A stretch of DNA of 64,000 nucleotides from Palsa-506 sp963707065 (GCA_963707065.1 CAVPPJ010000018.1:475461-539460), one strand, 5' to 3'. Numbered from the stretch's first letter, positions 10,019-19,436 are shown. The notes: generated by a model not told the origin, from the sequence alone. Numbers and translations: made by a program.

Positions 10019-11229
10019 ATGACTCAGGACAAGGCCAGGAAGACCGCCGCCCGCCAGCGCATGGCCGAGACTGGCGAGCCGTACAGCGTCGCGATGCGCG
10101 CCGTCCAGTCCGACCAACCGGACCGCGCTGCGGCCGGGCAAGATCCCGAAAGCCACGCCGCCAGCGCCTACACCGTGACGGCCGCCGGCCTCGTGACGAC
10201 CGCCGGGGGAAGCAGCACGGACTGGGACGAGGAGTACTACGCCGACGGCGCGGCCACCGAAGGCATCACCGTCGAGGAGTTCAAGGCCCGCGAGGCAGCT
10301 GACCAGGCCGAACGGCTGGCCGGCCAGGGCGCGAGGGCGAGTGGGCAGCTGGCCAGGGCGAGTGGGCGGCTGCCGAGGGCGAATGGGCGGCTGGCGATGG
10401 CGAGTGGGCGGCTGCCGAGGGCGAATGGGCGGCTGGCCGGGCCCGGGAAATGGCGGGCCAGGCTAGCGAAATGGCGGGCCAGGTCAGCGAAATGGCGGAC
10501 GATGCCAGCGAAATGGCTGACCGTGCGCAGGAGCGGGCCGATCGCGCCCAGGAGCGAGCCGACCTGGCGCAGGAACGGGCCGAGGAGGCACAGGGACGCG
10601 CCGAGGAGGCACGGGACCGGGCGGACGAGGCCCGCGACCGGGTCGATGAAGCGCGGGACCTGGCCGACGAGGCCCGCGACGATGGCGATCCGGAGGCGCA
10701 GAAGCAGGCCGACCGGGAACTCCAGCAAGCCGAGCGGGAAGCTCACCGGGCCGAGCGGGAGCTGGATCGGGCCGAGCGGGAAGCCAGCCGGGCGCAGGAG
10801 CAGGCCGACCGGGAACTAGAGCAGGCAGAAAGGGCGCAGGAGCAGGCCGAGCGGGAAGAGGAACGGGCCGATCAGGGCCGGGAGTGGGCTGACGACAGTC
10901 CAGGCCGCCAGCACCACCCAGGGCCGGGCATGCACTCGCCGCGGCCCCGCGGCCGCCTCGCCCGCCGCGGGCACCCCGCCCGCCGCGAGCACCCTGGCTG
11001 CCCCGCTGAAATCGGCGGCATCGGGCCGCAGGCGGCTGGCTACCCAGTGCTGTCCTGCGGCTCGGTGCCGTCCTGCGGCCCTGCGCCGTCCTGCGGCCCG
11101 GCGCCGTCCTGCGGCCCGGCGACCTGCTGGTTCCGCGAGCCGCGGAGTTGCTCTACCTCGCCGCGTAGTCCGCGGAACTCATCGGCCAGCGAAGAAAGAT
11201 CCGGGTGCGTGGCCGCCCACTCCGCCTGA
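10019..11229 (+). CDS. Unknown charged coiled-coil protein with Glu-Trp-Ala-Ala repeats, frameshifted
   Basis: I do not recognise a function. The N-terminus MTQDKARKTAARQRMAETGEPYS resembles a motif seen at the start of several actinobacterial proteins of unknown role. The ATG at 10019 has GGGAAG 8 bases upstream; an ATG at 10013 is in frame. The first frame reads well to about 10320. The -1 frame then carries GEWAAGQGEWAAAEGEWAA and a long Ala/Glu/Arg/Asp coiled coil (ADRAQERADRAQERADLAQ, then AEREAHRAERELDRAEREA) to about residue 300. A lost base between 10303 and 10340 explains the switch. The last part, SCGPAPSCGPA repeats to 11229, overlaps the Clp-N gene on the other strand, so the true end may be nearer 10920. 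Confidence 0.6.
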
Positions 11230-11948
11230 CGCGAGGCCTTGTCGGCGATCAGCTGCTTTTCCTGGTCGCGCAGCCTCGCCGCATTCTCGAACTCCTGGGC
11301 ATCGACGGCAGCCTCCTTGGCTCGCCGCGCCTGCGCGATCTCCTGGTCGAGGTCACCCGTGTCCGGCCCGGTGCCCACGCGCTGTTCGATGGCCGACAGG
11401 CGCGAGTCGATCGCGCCGAGACGGCCGAGGACCTCAGCAAGCATGCGATCCCGGCGGCCGGTCCGGCCGGATTCCGGCGCGGCGAGCTCGGCCTCCGGCT
11501 CCTCCTTGCTCTGTTGGCCGTGCACCAGCTGGATGACCTGCTGGCGGACCCGGTTCAGGTCGGCGCCCAGCTTCACCAGCACCTGGGCGGCGACGCCCTC
11601 GCCCTCCCGGATCAGCCCCAGCAGGATGTGCTCAGTGCCGATGTAGTTATGACCGAGCTGCAGCGCCTCGCGCAGCGACAGCTCCAGCACCTTCTTGGCC
11701 CGCGGCGTAAACGGGATATGCCCGGACGGCGCCTGCTGGCCCTGCCCGATAATCTCCTCCACCTGCTGCCGCACAGCCTCCAGGCTGATCCCGAGCGACT
11801 CAAGTGCCTTGGCGGCGACGCCCTCACCCTCATGGATGAGGCCGAGCAGGATGTGCTCAGTGCCGATGTAGTCGTGGTTGAGCATCCTGGCCTCTTCCTG
11901 AGCCAGGACCACAACCCGCCGCGCCCGGTCGGTAAACCTCTCGAACAT
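11040..11948 (-). CDS. Stand-alone Clp N-domain plus UVR-motif protein
   Basis: It resembles the N-terminal part of ClpC without either AAA+ ATPase domain. MFERFTDRARRVVVLAQEEA begins the protein. Two Clp repeats follow, each with YIGTEHILLGLI (about residues 20-35 and 95-110), then a UVR-like helix pair (EIAQARRAKEAAVDAQEFENAARLRDQEKQL, about 205-235), then a coiled region and a tail of GPQDGA repeats. The start at 11948 matches the family start; the open frame extends 32 codons further upstream. It could act as an adaptor or decoy that binds substrates or McsB/ClpP-type partners. That role is inference. A ClpC-independent function cannot be excluded. Confidence 0.88.
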   Translation of the reverse strand: MFERFTDRARRVVVLAQEEARMLNHDYIGTEHILLGLIHEGEGVAAKALESLGISLEAVRQQVEEIIGQGQQAPSGHIPFTPRAKKVLELSLREALQLGHNYIGTEHILLGLIREGEGVAAQVLVKLGADLNRVRQQVIQLVHGQQSKEEPEAELAAPESGRTGRRDRMLAEVLGRLGAIDSRLSAIEQRVGTGPDTGDLDQEIAQARRAKEAAVDAQEFENAARLRDQEKQLIADKASRQAEWAATHPDLSSLADEFRGLRGEVEQLRGSRNQQVAGPQDGAGPQDGAGPQDGTEPQDSTG

Positions 11949-12102
11949 CTCGTCGCCGCCCTTCTCAGCAGGCACCGCGGCCGCTGCGGAGACTTGACCG
12001 GGATAGCCCGGTCCGGCTCCGGCGGACCAGCGGTGACATGCCAAGAATAGATCTCACCTCAGCCGTTTTCGCCCGCTGCGGGGTAGTGACCTCGCGGCGG
12101 GG

Positions 12103-13218
12103 CTACCGTGCCCACTGGTACTCCGTCCCCTGATGGAGCGCCCGGTAGATCCGGTCACGCAGGGAGTTGGCGGCCTCACTGGTCAGCGTCTTCTCCAGGT
12201 CGCGCAGCACCACGCGCAGCAGCAGGTTCCGCTGCCCCGGCTTCGCCCCGAGGCGGCCGATCGCCGCCGCGGGCAGCTGATCGTAGCCGGTAGCCGATAG
12301 CACGCTGATCTCCTCCACGCAGGACGCATCGGCGCCGAGCGCATCCCGGACCCGGTCGCCAAGAGTTTCCTCGTCGTCGTCACCGGCTACGGCGACCGAC
12401 AGGTCACGCCTGACCGGGGGCATCGAGGAAACCCGCTGGTACCGGGCGAGATCGAGCATCTGGCCCGCGATCCGCGGATCACCGGAGCGGAGCAGCCGGA
12501 TGTCGGGGATGCCCTTGACCAGCATCAGCAGCCGGTCCAGGCCCGCGCCGAGGGCGAGCCCGCTGCGGCCGGCCAGCCCGCCGGCGGCGAGCACGGACCG
12601 ATGGGCGAGGCCGCACTCCCCGACCTCCACCCATCGGTCGTCCTGGAGCACGTCGACCTGACGGCCGCCGGCGGTGTACGGGTGCGCCCGCGCCTCCTGG
12701 CGGTGCGGCAGGCCCGGGGTCAGCGCCTGGAGGACGAGCGCGATCATCTCGTCCAGGTCGGCGCCGCTCATCGCCCGGCGGGTGATCCGCCACAGGTCGA
12801 GCTGATGCGGGCACCCGGTGTGCTGCCAGTCGATCGCGTCCCGGCGGTACACGATCCCCGGGCAGACCAGGAGCACGTCGTCCCCTGGCTCTGCGGCGAG
12901 CTGGCGCAGCGCTGGCGGGATCATGGCGCTCGAGTGGCTGCGGAGCATCTGGCCGGCCCCGGTGTAGCGGGTGTAGCGCGCCTCTCTGGTGATCGCGCCG
13001 GGCGGGTAGCCGAGACGGTCGTAGTTGTCCGCGACCGGCACGATGCGCGGACCGCGGCACCAGCGGACCTCGCAGGCCCAGGCGCGGGACAGCGACTCGA
13101 CGACCCGGTCGATGACGAGCTGGATAGCGTGCGGACCTTCGGCCGGGTCGGAAAGATCCCGGATGCTGAGGTCGAGCTGCAGCTGCTGAGGGGTGAGATA
13201 GGAAACTGGACTGGACAC
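12103..13218 (-). CDS. Free-standing PheRS-like class II ligase with FDX-ACB domain
   Basis: The protein has a class II aminoacyl-tRNA synthetase core joined to a ferredoxin-fold anticodon-binding domain, the layout of the single-chain mitochondrial PheRS rather than the bacterial PheS/PheT pair. Motif 2-like sequence (ARYTRYTGAGQMLRSHSSAM, about residues 80-100), a motif 3-like segment (GRSGLALGAGLDRLLMLVKG, about 218-237) and the FDX-ACB region (PPVRRDLSVAVAG to the C-terminus, about 268-371) are visible. Related genes in actinobacteria are known as PheS-related ligases of unknown substrate. It may charge a carrier or small molecule rather than tRNA-Phe. The start at 13218 is followed by MSSPVSYLTPQQLQLDLSIRD; the upstream sequence has AAGGAG-like bases. 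Confidence 0.85.
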   Translation of the reverse strand: MSSPVSYLTPQQLQLDLSIRDLSDPAEGPHAIQLVIDRVVESLSRAWACEVRWCRGPRIVPVADNYDRLGYPPGAITREARYTRYTGAGQMLRSHSSAMIPPALRQLAAEPGDDVLLVCPGIVYRRDAIDWQHTGCPHQLDLWRITRRAMSGADLDEMIALVLQALTPGLPHRQEARAHPYTAGGRQVDVLQDDRWVEVGECGLAHRSVLAAGGLAGRSGLALGAGLDRLLMLVKGIPDIRLLRSGDPRIAGQMLDLARYQRVSSMPPVRRDLSVAVAGDDDEETLGDRVRDALGADASCVEEISVLSATGYDQLPAAAIGRLGAKPGQRNLLLRVVLRDLEKTLTSEAANSLRDRIYRALHQGTEYQWAR

Positions 13219-13306
13219 GGTGACTCCTTGCTCTGGTGAACCGGCGGGGAGAGTTCCTCCCGGCCCTGGCTCACCTGAGCGGCGTCGCCGTGCTAACGCG
13301 GCGCGG

Positions 13307-13340
13307 CGCCTCCCGGCGGCCCGCTCTGGGCCGGGAGGCG
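13307..13340 (-). terminator. GC hairpin between kinase 3 and the PheRS-like gene
   Basis: An 11-bp perfect stem (13307-13317 with 13330-13340, CGCCTCCCGGC and its complement) closes a 12-base loop. It lies about 90 bases upstream of the ligase start and 100 bases after the kinase stop, so it could be a terminator or part of the ligase leader. There is no T-run, and no T-box features are seen. Confidence 0.4.
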
Positions 13341-13396
13341 AGAAAATCGCCGTGCCAGCAACTCGATCACGTCTGCCAGTTTAATCCCCGCGCTGG

Positions 13397-13416
13397 GCGC
13401 GCGGCTAGCCGCGCGC
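13397..13416 (-). terminator. 20-bp perfect GC palindrome just after the kinase 3 stop
   Basis: A perfect palindrome with centre CTAG and GCGCGCGG arms begins about 22 bases past the kinase stop codon at 13439. In RNA it would form a tight hairpin, consistent with a terminator lacking a T-run. Confidence 0.5.
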
Positions 13417-13438
13417 GCCGCAGCCTGCCCGCGGATGG

Positions 13439-15483
13439 CTAGACGGGGATGCGCCCGGCGATGGTGGTTCCCTGGCCCGGCAGTGAGCGGATCTCGATGG
13501 ATCCGCCAAGCGCCTCAACACGATCGGCCATGCCCTGCAAGCCGGAGCCAGCCGCGGTCGCTGCCGAGTCGAATCCGAGGCCGTCATCGGTGACCTCGAA
13601 GGACAGGTGGCTGTTCACCGCGGACACCCGCAGCCGGGCCGAGGCGGCGCCGGCGTACTTGGTGACATTTTGCAGGGCCTCCAGGCAGCAGAAGTAGACG
13701 GCCGCCTCGATGTCGGGAGAGTACCTGCCGACGCTCCGGGTCTCCGTGACCACCGGCACTGGTGATCTCCTGGCCTGCGCCGCCAGCGCGTCGGGCAGGC
13801 CCCGGTCGGCGAGCAGCGGCGGTAGATGCCGTGCGCCAGCTCCCGCAGGTCCCTGGCGGCCTCGCCCGCTTGCGCCTGCAAGTCCCGCAGCGCGCTATGG
13901 GCCTGCGCCGGATCCTCATCAATCAGCGAGTCCGCCAGCCTCAGGTACACCGCCAGCGCCACGAGCTGCTGCTGGGCGCCGTCGTGGATGTTGCGCTCGA
14001 TCCGCCTGCGCTCGGAATCCTGCGCGGTGACCAGCCGCTGGCGCGAGCCACGGAGCTCCTCGATCAGCCGGGCATTGCGCAGCACCAGCCCAGCCTGCCC
14101 GGCCAGGTCGCGGATGAGCTTGTCCTGGGCGGCGGTCAGCGGGCTGCCCGGCGGCATCCGCACGATCAGCGCGCCGAGCAGCTGGCCGCGATGCAGCACG
14201 GGCACGGCCCGGTCCGCGCCGGGGACCAGGGGCAGGCCGCCGGCCGATGAGAACGGCAGGCTGGCAGGCGCCGGCGTCTCCCCCGGCCAGTCGGCCGCCC
14301 GGTGCAGTTCGGCGCCGAGGGCGAGCCATACCTCGGCGGTCTGCGCGCCGGTGCCCTGGGCGAGAATCTGCGCCATCCGGCGGGGGACCTCCTCCGTCGC
14401 GTAGGCATCGGCCATCCGGCCGGAGAATTCGGCGAGGACCTCGTACGGCGTGGCGCGCCTGCCGTAGACGATGCGGTTCGCGAGGTGCTGGACCCGCTCG
14501 CGGAGTGGCTGGAAGGCTACCGCGATGACGGCCGCCGCGATGGCGGCGAGGGCCAGGCTGCCGCGCTGGCCGACCAGTGCCCCGGCGCCGGCCACGGTCG
14601 CTGCGTAAATCGCGGTAATGAAGACGGCCAGCGTCCCGAACACGATCGTCTTGCTGATGACCAGGTCCAGGTCATACAGGCGGTACTTCAGCACCGCCAC
14701 CGCGATGGGGATCGGGATCAGCGAGAACAGCGCCAGTGAGTACCTGCCGTTCCCGAAGATGACGACGATCGAGATCAGCACGGCGGCGATGACCACGGTG
14801 ACGGTGTAGACGAACCATCTCAGCTGCTGCCGCTCGTCGCCCCGCGCCCGCCGGAACCGCATGATCAGGGCAACGACGCAGGCCGCCACCACGGTCAGCT
14901 GGATGGCGAGGAACGGCGCGGCGACCGCCTGCGCGGCGGACTGGCCGGGCAGCAGCGACGGCAGGGCGCGGCGGGGGAAGATGCCGGTCACGTCCGCCGA
15001 CCAGAGCGCCGCGGTAACCGCGAGCACGCCGTAGACGAAGGCCCCGTACCACAGCAGCCAGCGCCACCGCGGTGACGGCAGCCTGCCGTCGGGGAACAGC
15101 AGCAGAAGCAGCCCGATGACCAGGAACAGCAGGTGCGAGCCCAGGATCAGGTTCGCCACCCAGGCGGCAAGGGTGCCGAGCGGCAGCGGCCCGGCGGCGC
15201 GGGCGAAAGACCGCAGCGCCCAGCCGTCGGTGGCGAGCCCGATGGCGGCGAAGGGCCCGGACAGCAGCACTATCCAGCCGACCGTGTTCCGCGGCTGGCG
15301 CGTGACGATCAGCGCTCCCATGCCGGTGAAGGTGGCGGGCATGAGCAGGGATATCGCGGGATAGGTCTGATGCGGCTGCAGGACGATCCAGACGATCAGT
15401 GCGGCGGTCACCAGCCCGGCTGTCGCGGCCGCCGCGGTGACCGGCGAGCGCAGCGCGATCGCAGGCGCCCGGCCAGGTTTCAT
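13439..15483 (-). CDS. Membrane sensor histidine kinase with GAF-like domain (HisKA_3 type), one frameshift
   Basis: This is a NarL-type sensor kinase expected to phosphorylate a LuxR-type response regulator. The ATG at 15483 has GGAGGA 7 bases upstream. About eight membrane helices span residues 15-280. A GAF-like region follows, then the dimerisation/phospho-acceptor motif SERRRIERNIHDGAQQQLVA. The ATPase part with NVTKYAG (N box) and DDGLGFD (D/G1 box) is read in the -1 frame. At 13819-13823 the sequence reads ATC TAC CGC CGC TGC, whereas relatives have IYPPLL (ATC TAC CCG CCG CTG CTC), so one C is missing. The gene would be intact with that base restored and ends at 13439. Confidence 0.9.
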
Positions 15484-15609
15484 CTGATGCTCCTCCGCTG
15501 GAAAAGACTGCTGAGGACATCGTCGGATTGCGGCAGCCGCCGCCGCGTCCGTCGCCGGGCGGAACATGCGCCCGGGCCGTCCGCCCGGCGGAGGATCCCG
15601 GGCGGTTTC

Positions 15610-16818
15610 CTAGCTTGTCTCAGGCCTGGACGTCAGCGGATGGTCCCCGGCGGCCGCGTTGACGCCTGCCGGAGCGGGCCGGGCCGGCAGCCGGGCCAGC
15701 ACCTCCCACCCGCCATCGCTGGCCGGGCCGGCCGTGAGGTCGCCGCCGCAGGCAGCCGCGCGCTCGCGCAGGCCGGCCAGGCCGCGGCGGCCACCGGTCC
15801 GCTCCAGCCCGGACGGCGCGGCCCCCGCAGGCCCGTTCACGACACTGATCGTGATGTCCCCGCCCCCGGCCACGATGGTGATACAGACCGGTGCGCCGGG
15901 CGCGTGCTTAAGTGCGTTCGTCAGGCTCTCCTGGATCAGCCGGTACGCGGTTTCGGAGATCGCCGGTGACAGGCCGTCGGCGGAGCCGGTGAACCGGCAC
16001 GTCACCTGCAGGCCGGTAGCCGCGGCCCTCGCGACAAGCTCGTCGATCAGCCGCAGGCCGTCCGCGCTGCCCGGATGGGGCCGGTCGCCCAGCAGCTCGA
16101 CGAGCCGGCTGATCTCGGCCTCGGCCTGCCGGGCGGCCTCGCCGATGGAGTCGAATGCCTCGGCGGCCAGGGCCGGATCCGTTGCCGCCAGCCGCCGTCC
16201 CGCGCTCGCCTGGATCACCATCACGCTGACGCCGTGCGCCACGATGTCATGCAGTTCCCGCGCGATCCGCGCCCGCTCGTACCGCACCGACTCCGCCGCG
16301 AAGAGCTCGCGCTCGGCTTCCAGTTCGCCGCCGCGGATGGTGAGCTGCTCGGTGAGCTGATGGCGGGACCGGACGACCAGCCCGGCCGCCCACGGCCCGG
16401 CCGTGATGATCACCACGAACGGATTGAACGTGGCCACTGCAATCTGCAGGCCGGCCCCGAGCAGCACCACCGTGAGCACCGACAGGCCGAGGCGCCGGCT
16501 GGCCCCGAGTGAGTAGGCCAGCAGGAAGATGACGACAAAGACCAGGCCGAACGGATCACCCGCGCTTGGTCCCGCCCACCCGGCCAGGCCGAGAATGGCG
16601 GCCGCTGCCAGGGCGGCCAGCGGCGGGGACGCCCGCCGCAGGGCCAGGCAGCAGCAGACGCCGGCCGCGCAGGCCGCCTCGAACGGCCGGCCAGATCCGG
16701 TCAGCTGGCCGCCGGCGGCCAGCAGGGACAGCAGCAGCGCGACCAGGATCGCGGCGGCAACGGCGTCGCCGCGCCAGCTATCCAGCGCGTGCCAGCCGCG
16801 CACGGCGGTGTCACGCAT
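15610..16818 (-). CDS. Sensor histidine kinase, NarL/DesK type
   Basis: A complete membrane histidine kinase of 402 residues. Five or six hydrophobic helices occupy residues 18-160. The phospho-acceptor region RARIARELHDIVAHGVSVMV (His in LHD) is near residue 190. The ATPase domain has an N box ESLTNALKHAPG and a G2-like GGRRGLAGLRERAAACGG near the C-terminus. Its ATG overlaps the 3' end of the upstream kinase-like gene by 8 bases (16811-16818), so the two are translationally coupled. It may pair with the response regulator at 18232, but that gene is damaged. Confidence 0.93.
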   Translation of the reverse strand: MRDTAVRGWHALDSWRGDAVAAAILVALLLSLLAAGGQLTGSGRPFEAACAAGVCCCLALRRASPPLAALAAAAILGLAGWAGPSAGDPFGLVFVVIFLLAYSLGASRRLGLSVLTVVLLGAGLQIAVATFNPFVVIITAGPWAAGLVVRSRHQLTEQLTIRGGELEAERELFAAESVRYERARIARELHDIVAHGVSVMVIQASAGRRLAATDPALAAEAFDSIGEAARQAEAEISRLVELLGDRPHPGSADGLRLIDELVARAAATGLQVTCRFTGSADGLSPAISETAYRLIQESLTNALKHAPGAPVCITIVAGGGDITISVVNGPAGAAPSGLERTGGRRGLAGLRERAAACGGDLTAGPASDGGWEVLARLPARPAPAGVNAAAGDHPLTSRPETS

Positions 16819-17971
16819 GGCGCGGCGTCAGCGGCAGCTGGACGAGCGCGTCGCACCGGCCGGCCTGGCTCTCGACGCGCAGCGTGCCGCCCAGCAGCGC
16901 GGCGCGCTGCCGGACCAGGGCGAAGGCCGTGGCCGGATCAGCCTCCCTGGTGACCGGCCCGGCGACCCGCAGCTCAAGCGCATCGGGGGTGAACCGCACG
17001 AGTACGTCGATGCGGGCCTGCGGGGCGTCCTGCAGGGCCGCCAGCAGGTGCTCGACGATCCGGTACCCGGACAGCTCGACGCCGCCGGGCAGCGCGCGCG
17101 GGCTGCCCTCGACCTGCAGCCGGGCGTCGGCGCTGGTGGCCCGCTCCAGCAGGCCGGCCAGCTGCGCGAGCACCGGCTGCGGCTCGGTGAGGGACTCTTC
17201 CCGCAGCGTGCCGACCACGTGCCGCAGCTGGGACAAGGTGGCCCGCCCGCTGGTCTCGACAGCGGCGAACGCGCCGTCCGCCGCGGCCGGATCGGTGAAG
17301 ACCTGCTCGCGGCCCGCGGCGGCGGCCGCGGCCATCCCTTCGATCCGGTCCCGCAGGAACCTGTCCAGGCCGCCGGCGACCCGCGCGCGGTCGGCCGCCA
17401 CGGCAAGCTGCGCGGTCTGCTCCCGCTGCTCCCGGAGCTCGGCGTTCCGGTCGCGGAGCGCCGCGGCCGCGCGGCCGCGGGACCGGACCAGCTGCCCGGC
17501 GAGGCAGAATCCCGCCGTCACGGGCAGCCCGGCGACCAGGAAGACCGGGCCGAGCTGCGGGTCGTAGAACGACTGCGTGACCACCGCGCCGAAGCAGAAC
17601 GCCGCGCCGGTGGCCAGCCGCCGGCCGCTGCAGCGGGTACCCACGAAGAACGCGATGGCGAAAACGGCGGGTAGTGCCGCGCCGCAGCGGACCAGCGGGC
17701 CGATGAGCAACTCGCTGCCCACCGCGCCGATGGCCACCGCGGCGGCGGCGGCGACCGGAGCGCGGCGTTCCCAGGCCACCGGCAGCGTCATGGCCAGTGC
17801 CCCGATGGCCGCGACGACGCCGCCGGGCGGATGCTGGGCGGTCAGCGTCCCGGTGGTCAGGCCGATGATGAGCACGCTCAGGACGCCGGCCAGGATGACA
17901 TCCCCCCGGCCGACGTCGCGCAGGCCCCACACCGGCGCGTCGAGCCAGCTGCCCGGACGTATCGGCTTCAC
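16811..17971 (-). CDS. Degenerate histidine-kinase-like membrane protein without phospho-acceptor His
   Basis: The protein has five to six membrane helices (residues about 25-160), a coiled stretch (LRDRNAELREQREQTAQLAVAADRARVAGGLDRFLRDRI) where the LHD phospho-acceptor motif would be, and a remnant ATPase fold at the end (TRFALVRQRAALLGGTLRV-like). Neither the His motif nor a clear N box is present, so it is probably not an active kinase. It may be a partner or regulator of the coupled kinase downstream. The GTG at 17971 has GGGAGG 6 bases upstream and is preferred over the open-frame start at 18202. Confidence 0.8.
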   Translation of the reverse strand: MKPIRPGSWLDAPVWGLRDVGRGDVILAGVLSVLIIGLTTGTLTAQHPPGGVVAAIGALAMTLPVAWERRAPVAAAAAVAIGAVGSELLIGPLVRCGAALPAVFAIAFFVGTRCSGRRLATGAAFCFGAVVTQSFYDPQLGPVFLVAGLPVTAGFCLAGQLVRSRGRAAAALRDRNAELREQREQTAQLAVAADRARVAGGLDRFLRDRIEGMAAAAAAGREQVFTDPAAADGAFAAVETSGRATLSQLRHVVGTLREESLTEPQPVLAQLAGLLERATSADARLQVEGSPRALPGGVELSGYRIVEHLLAALQDAPQARIDVLVRFTPDALELRVAGPVTREADPATAFALVRQRAALLGGTLRVESQAGRCDALVQLPLTPRHA

Positions 17972-18231
17972 GGCGGCCCTCCCTCGGCCGGCACTCCATT
18001 GTCGCCCCGCGCAGCCGCCGGTGCCAGGCCCTCGCTGCGCGCCCACGTTCACCAACCTAGGCAGGCACCGCTGTTCGCGCGTCCGCCGCCAGGACGACCT
18101 GCTTGCCCGCCCGTCCGCCGCCAGGGGGACGCCCGGCAGCCTGGCCCCGGCTAGCATGAGCATCGACCACCTGCGAGAGGCGGACTGTGCCGTGACCAGC
18201 ACCGCGTGCGCCTGGGGGCCACGCCATCTCG

Positions 18232-18594
18232 GTGGTCATCGCGGACGACCAGCGGCTGGTCCGGGCCGGTTTCCGCGTCATCCTGGCCAGCGAGCCCGGC
18301 ATCAGCGTGGTCGGCGAGGCCGCCGACGGCCGGGAAGCCATCGAGCTGGTGCGCGCGTTGGCCTCAGCCGTGGTCCTGATGGATATCCGGATGCCGAACA
18401 TGGACGGCCTGACCGCGGCCCGCCATATCCTCGGCCACTCTGGCACCCGGGTTCTCGTGCTGACCACCTTCGACGCCGACGAGTACGTCTACAAGACACT
18501 CTGGAAGCTAGGGCTCCGTGACCGGGTGCAGGCCGTAGTGGCCGCCTACGAGTCCGGCCTGGTCGTGCCCGACGAGCGCACTGACCGGGCGTGA
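18232..18594 (+). CDS. NarL-family response regulator with internal deletion of linker and most of the HTH
   Basis: The receiver domain is normal: acidic pair in VIADDQRLVRAGF, phospho-acceptor Asp in VVLMDIRMPNMDG, and VLVLTTFDADEYVYK. At about 18495-18505 it jumps directly to KLGLRDRVQAVVAAYESGL, which is the last helix region of the LuxR-type DNA-binding domain. About 85-90 residues are missing in frame compared with family members of about 210-220 residues. The product should not bind DNA. The GTG start at 18232 is weak; just upstream, GTGACC at 18192 would be a natural start if one base were lost, so the 5' end may also be damaged. It lies divergent to the three kinases. Confidence 0.85.
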   Translation: MVIADDQRLVRAGFRVILASEPGISVVGEAADGREAIELVRALASAVVLMDIRMPNMDGLTAARHILGHSGTRVLVLTTFDADEYVYKTLWKLGLRDRVQAVVAAYESGLVVPDERTDRA

Positions 18595-18597
18595 GGC

Positions 18598-19422
18598 CTA
18601 CCCGCCTGTCCCGGTGGCGAAGACGGGCCAGCCGATCTCCGTCCGCCACGCCGACTCGTCAGCCGTGTCGTGGCGGCTGACCAGGTAGTACTCGCGGATG
18701 GGCCCGTCGACGGCAAGCGCGTGCTGCGTCACGTAGGTGGCCAGCGTCCCGTAGGCGCGGTCGATGTCCGTATACGGGCCGGCGTGCACGGTGGTCGCTA
18801 GCTCGGCGGCCGGCACGACGAGCGGCGCGACCCGGCCCAGCGGGCGGACCGGGCCCGCGCAGGGGATGAAGATCGTCGCCTGCCCTCGCTCACGGGTGAA
18901 CAGCTCGCCGGAGAAGATGCCGCCGGCCGGCCCGGCGGCCGGCACGTCGCGGGCGGCCAGGGTGGCGTGCAGCTCTCCGAGCGCGCCCTGGTACCACGGC
19001 AGCGCGTGCTGGACATCGACCACCTCGCAGATCGCGGCCGCCGGGACTGCCTGCACGCTCCGGTGCCCGACGGGCGCGGCGGGCGACGGGTGCTGGAGCA
19101 GGTCGCGCAGGGAGGCAACGGCGCTCTGCGTCCGGGCGAGGCCTTCTTCCAGGCGGCTGAGGTGCGCGGCGATCAGGTCGTTGCGCGTCCGGAGATCCGG
19201 CGCGGCCAGCACGGCCTGGATCTCGTCCAGCGGCATGTCGAGGCGGCGGAAGCGGCGGATGACCTGGGCGGCCGGGATCTGATCCGTCGCATAGCGGCGG
19301 TAACCGGTCTGCTGATCCACATCGGCGGGCTCGAGCAGGCCGATCCGGTGATAGTGACGCAACGTCTTGACGCTCAGATGAGTCGCGCGAGCGAAGTCAC
19401 CGATCGCGAGGGATGACCGCAT
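18598..19422 (-). CDS. MerR-family regulator with GyrI-like effector-binding domain
   Basis: This is a DNA-distorting activator/repressor with a C-terminal small-molecule binding fold. The N-terminus SLAIGDFARATHLSVKTLRHYHRIGLL is a MerR winged helix (residues 4-75), followed by a coiled linker (LSRLEEGLARTQSAVASLRDLL). The effector domain covers about 120-270 and includes Glu in PIREYYLVS. It is divergent from the SnoaL-like gene, and perfect inverted repeats lie between them. Its stop is only 4 bases from the response-regulator stop. The likely ligand is a hydrophobic drug-like molecule, but this is only a family-level expectation. Confidence 0.93.
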   Translation of the reverse strand: MRSSLAIGDFARATHLSVKTLRHYHRIGLLEPADVDQQTGYRRYATDQIPAAQVIRRFRRLDMPLDEIQAVLAAPDLRTRNDLIAAHLSRLEEGLARTQSAVASLRDLLQHPSPAAPVGHRSVQAVPAAAICEVVDVQHALPWYQGALGELHATLAARDVPAAGPAGGIFSGELFTRERGQATIFIPCAGPVRPLGRVAPLVVPAAELATTVHAGPYTDIDRAYGTLATYVTQHALAVDGPIREYYLVSRHDTADESAWRTEIGWPVFATGTGG

Positions 19423-19436
19423 GCCCTCAGTGTGCA

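Noticed and set aside
9692..10819. Long plus-strand frame upstream and through the coiled-coil gene
   Set aside because: The part before 10019 is low complexity and overlaps the HNH gene on the other strand. After about 10320 the better coding signal is in another frame.
13219..13438. T-box or attenuation leader for the PheRS-like gene
   Set aside because: The hairpins are simple GC stems without a T-box specifier, antiterminator sequence or T-run.
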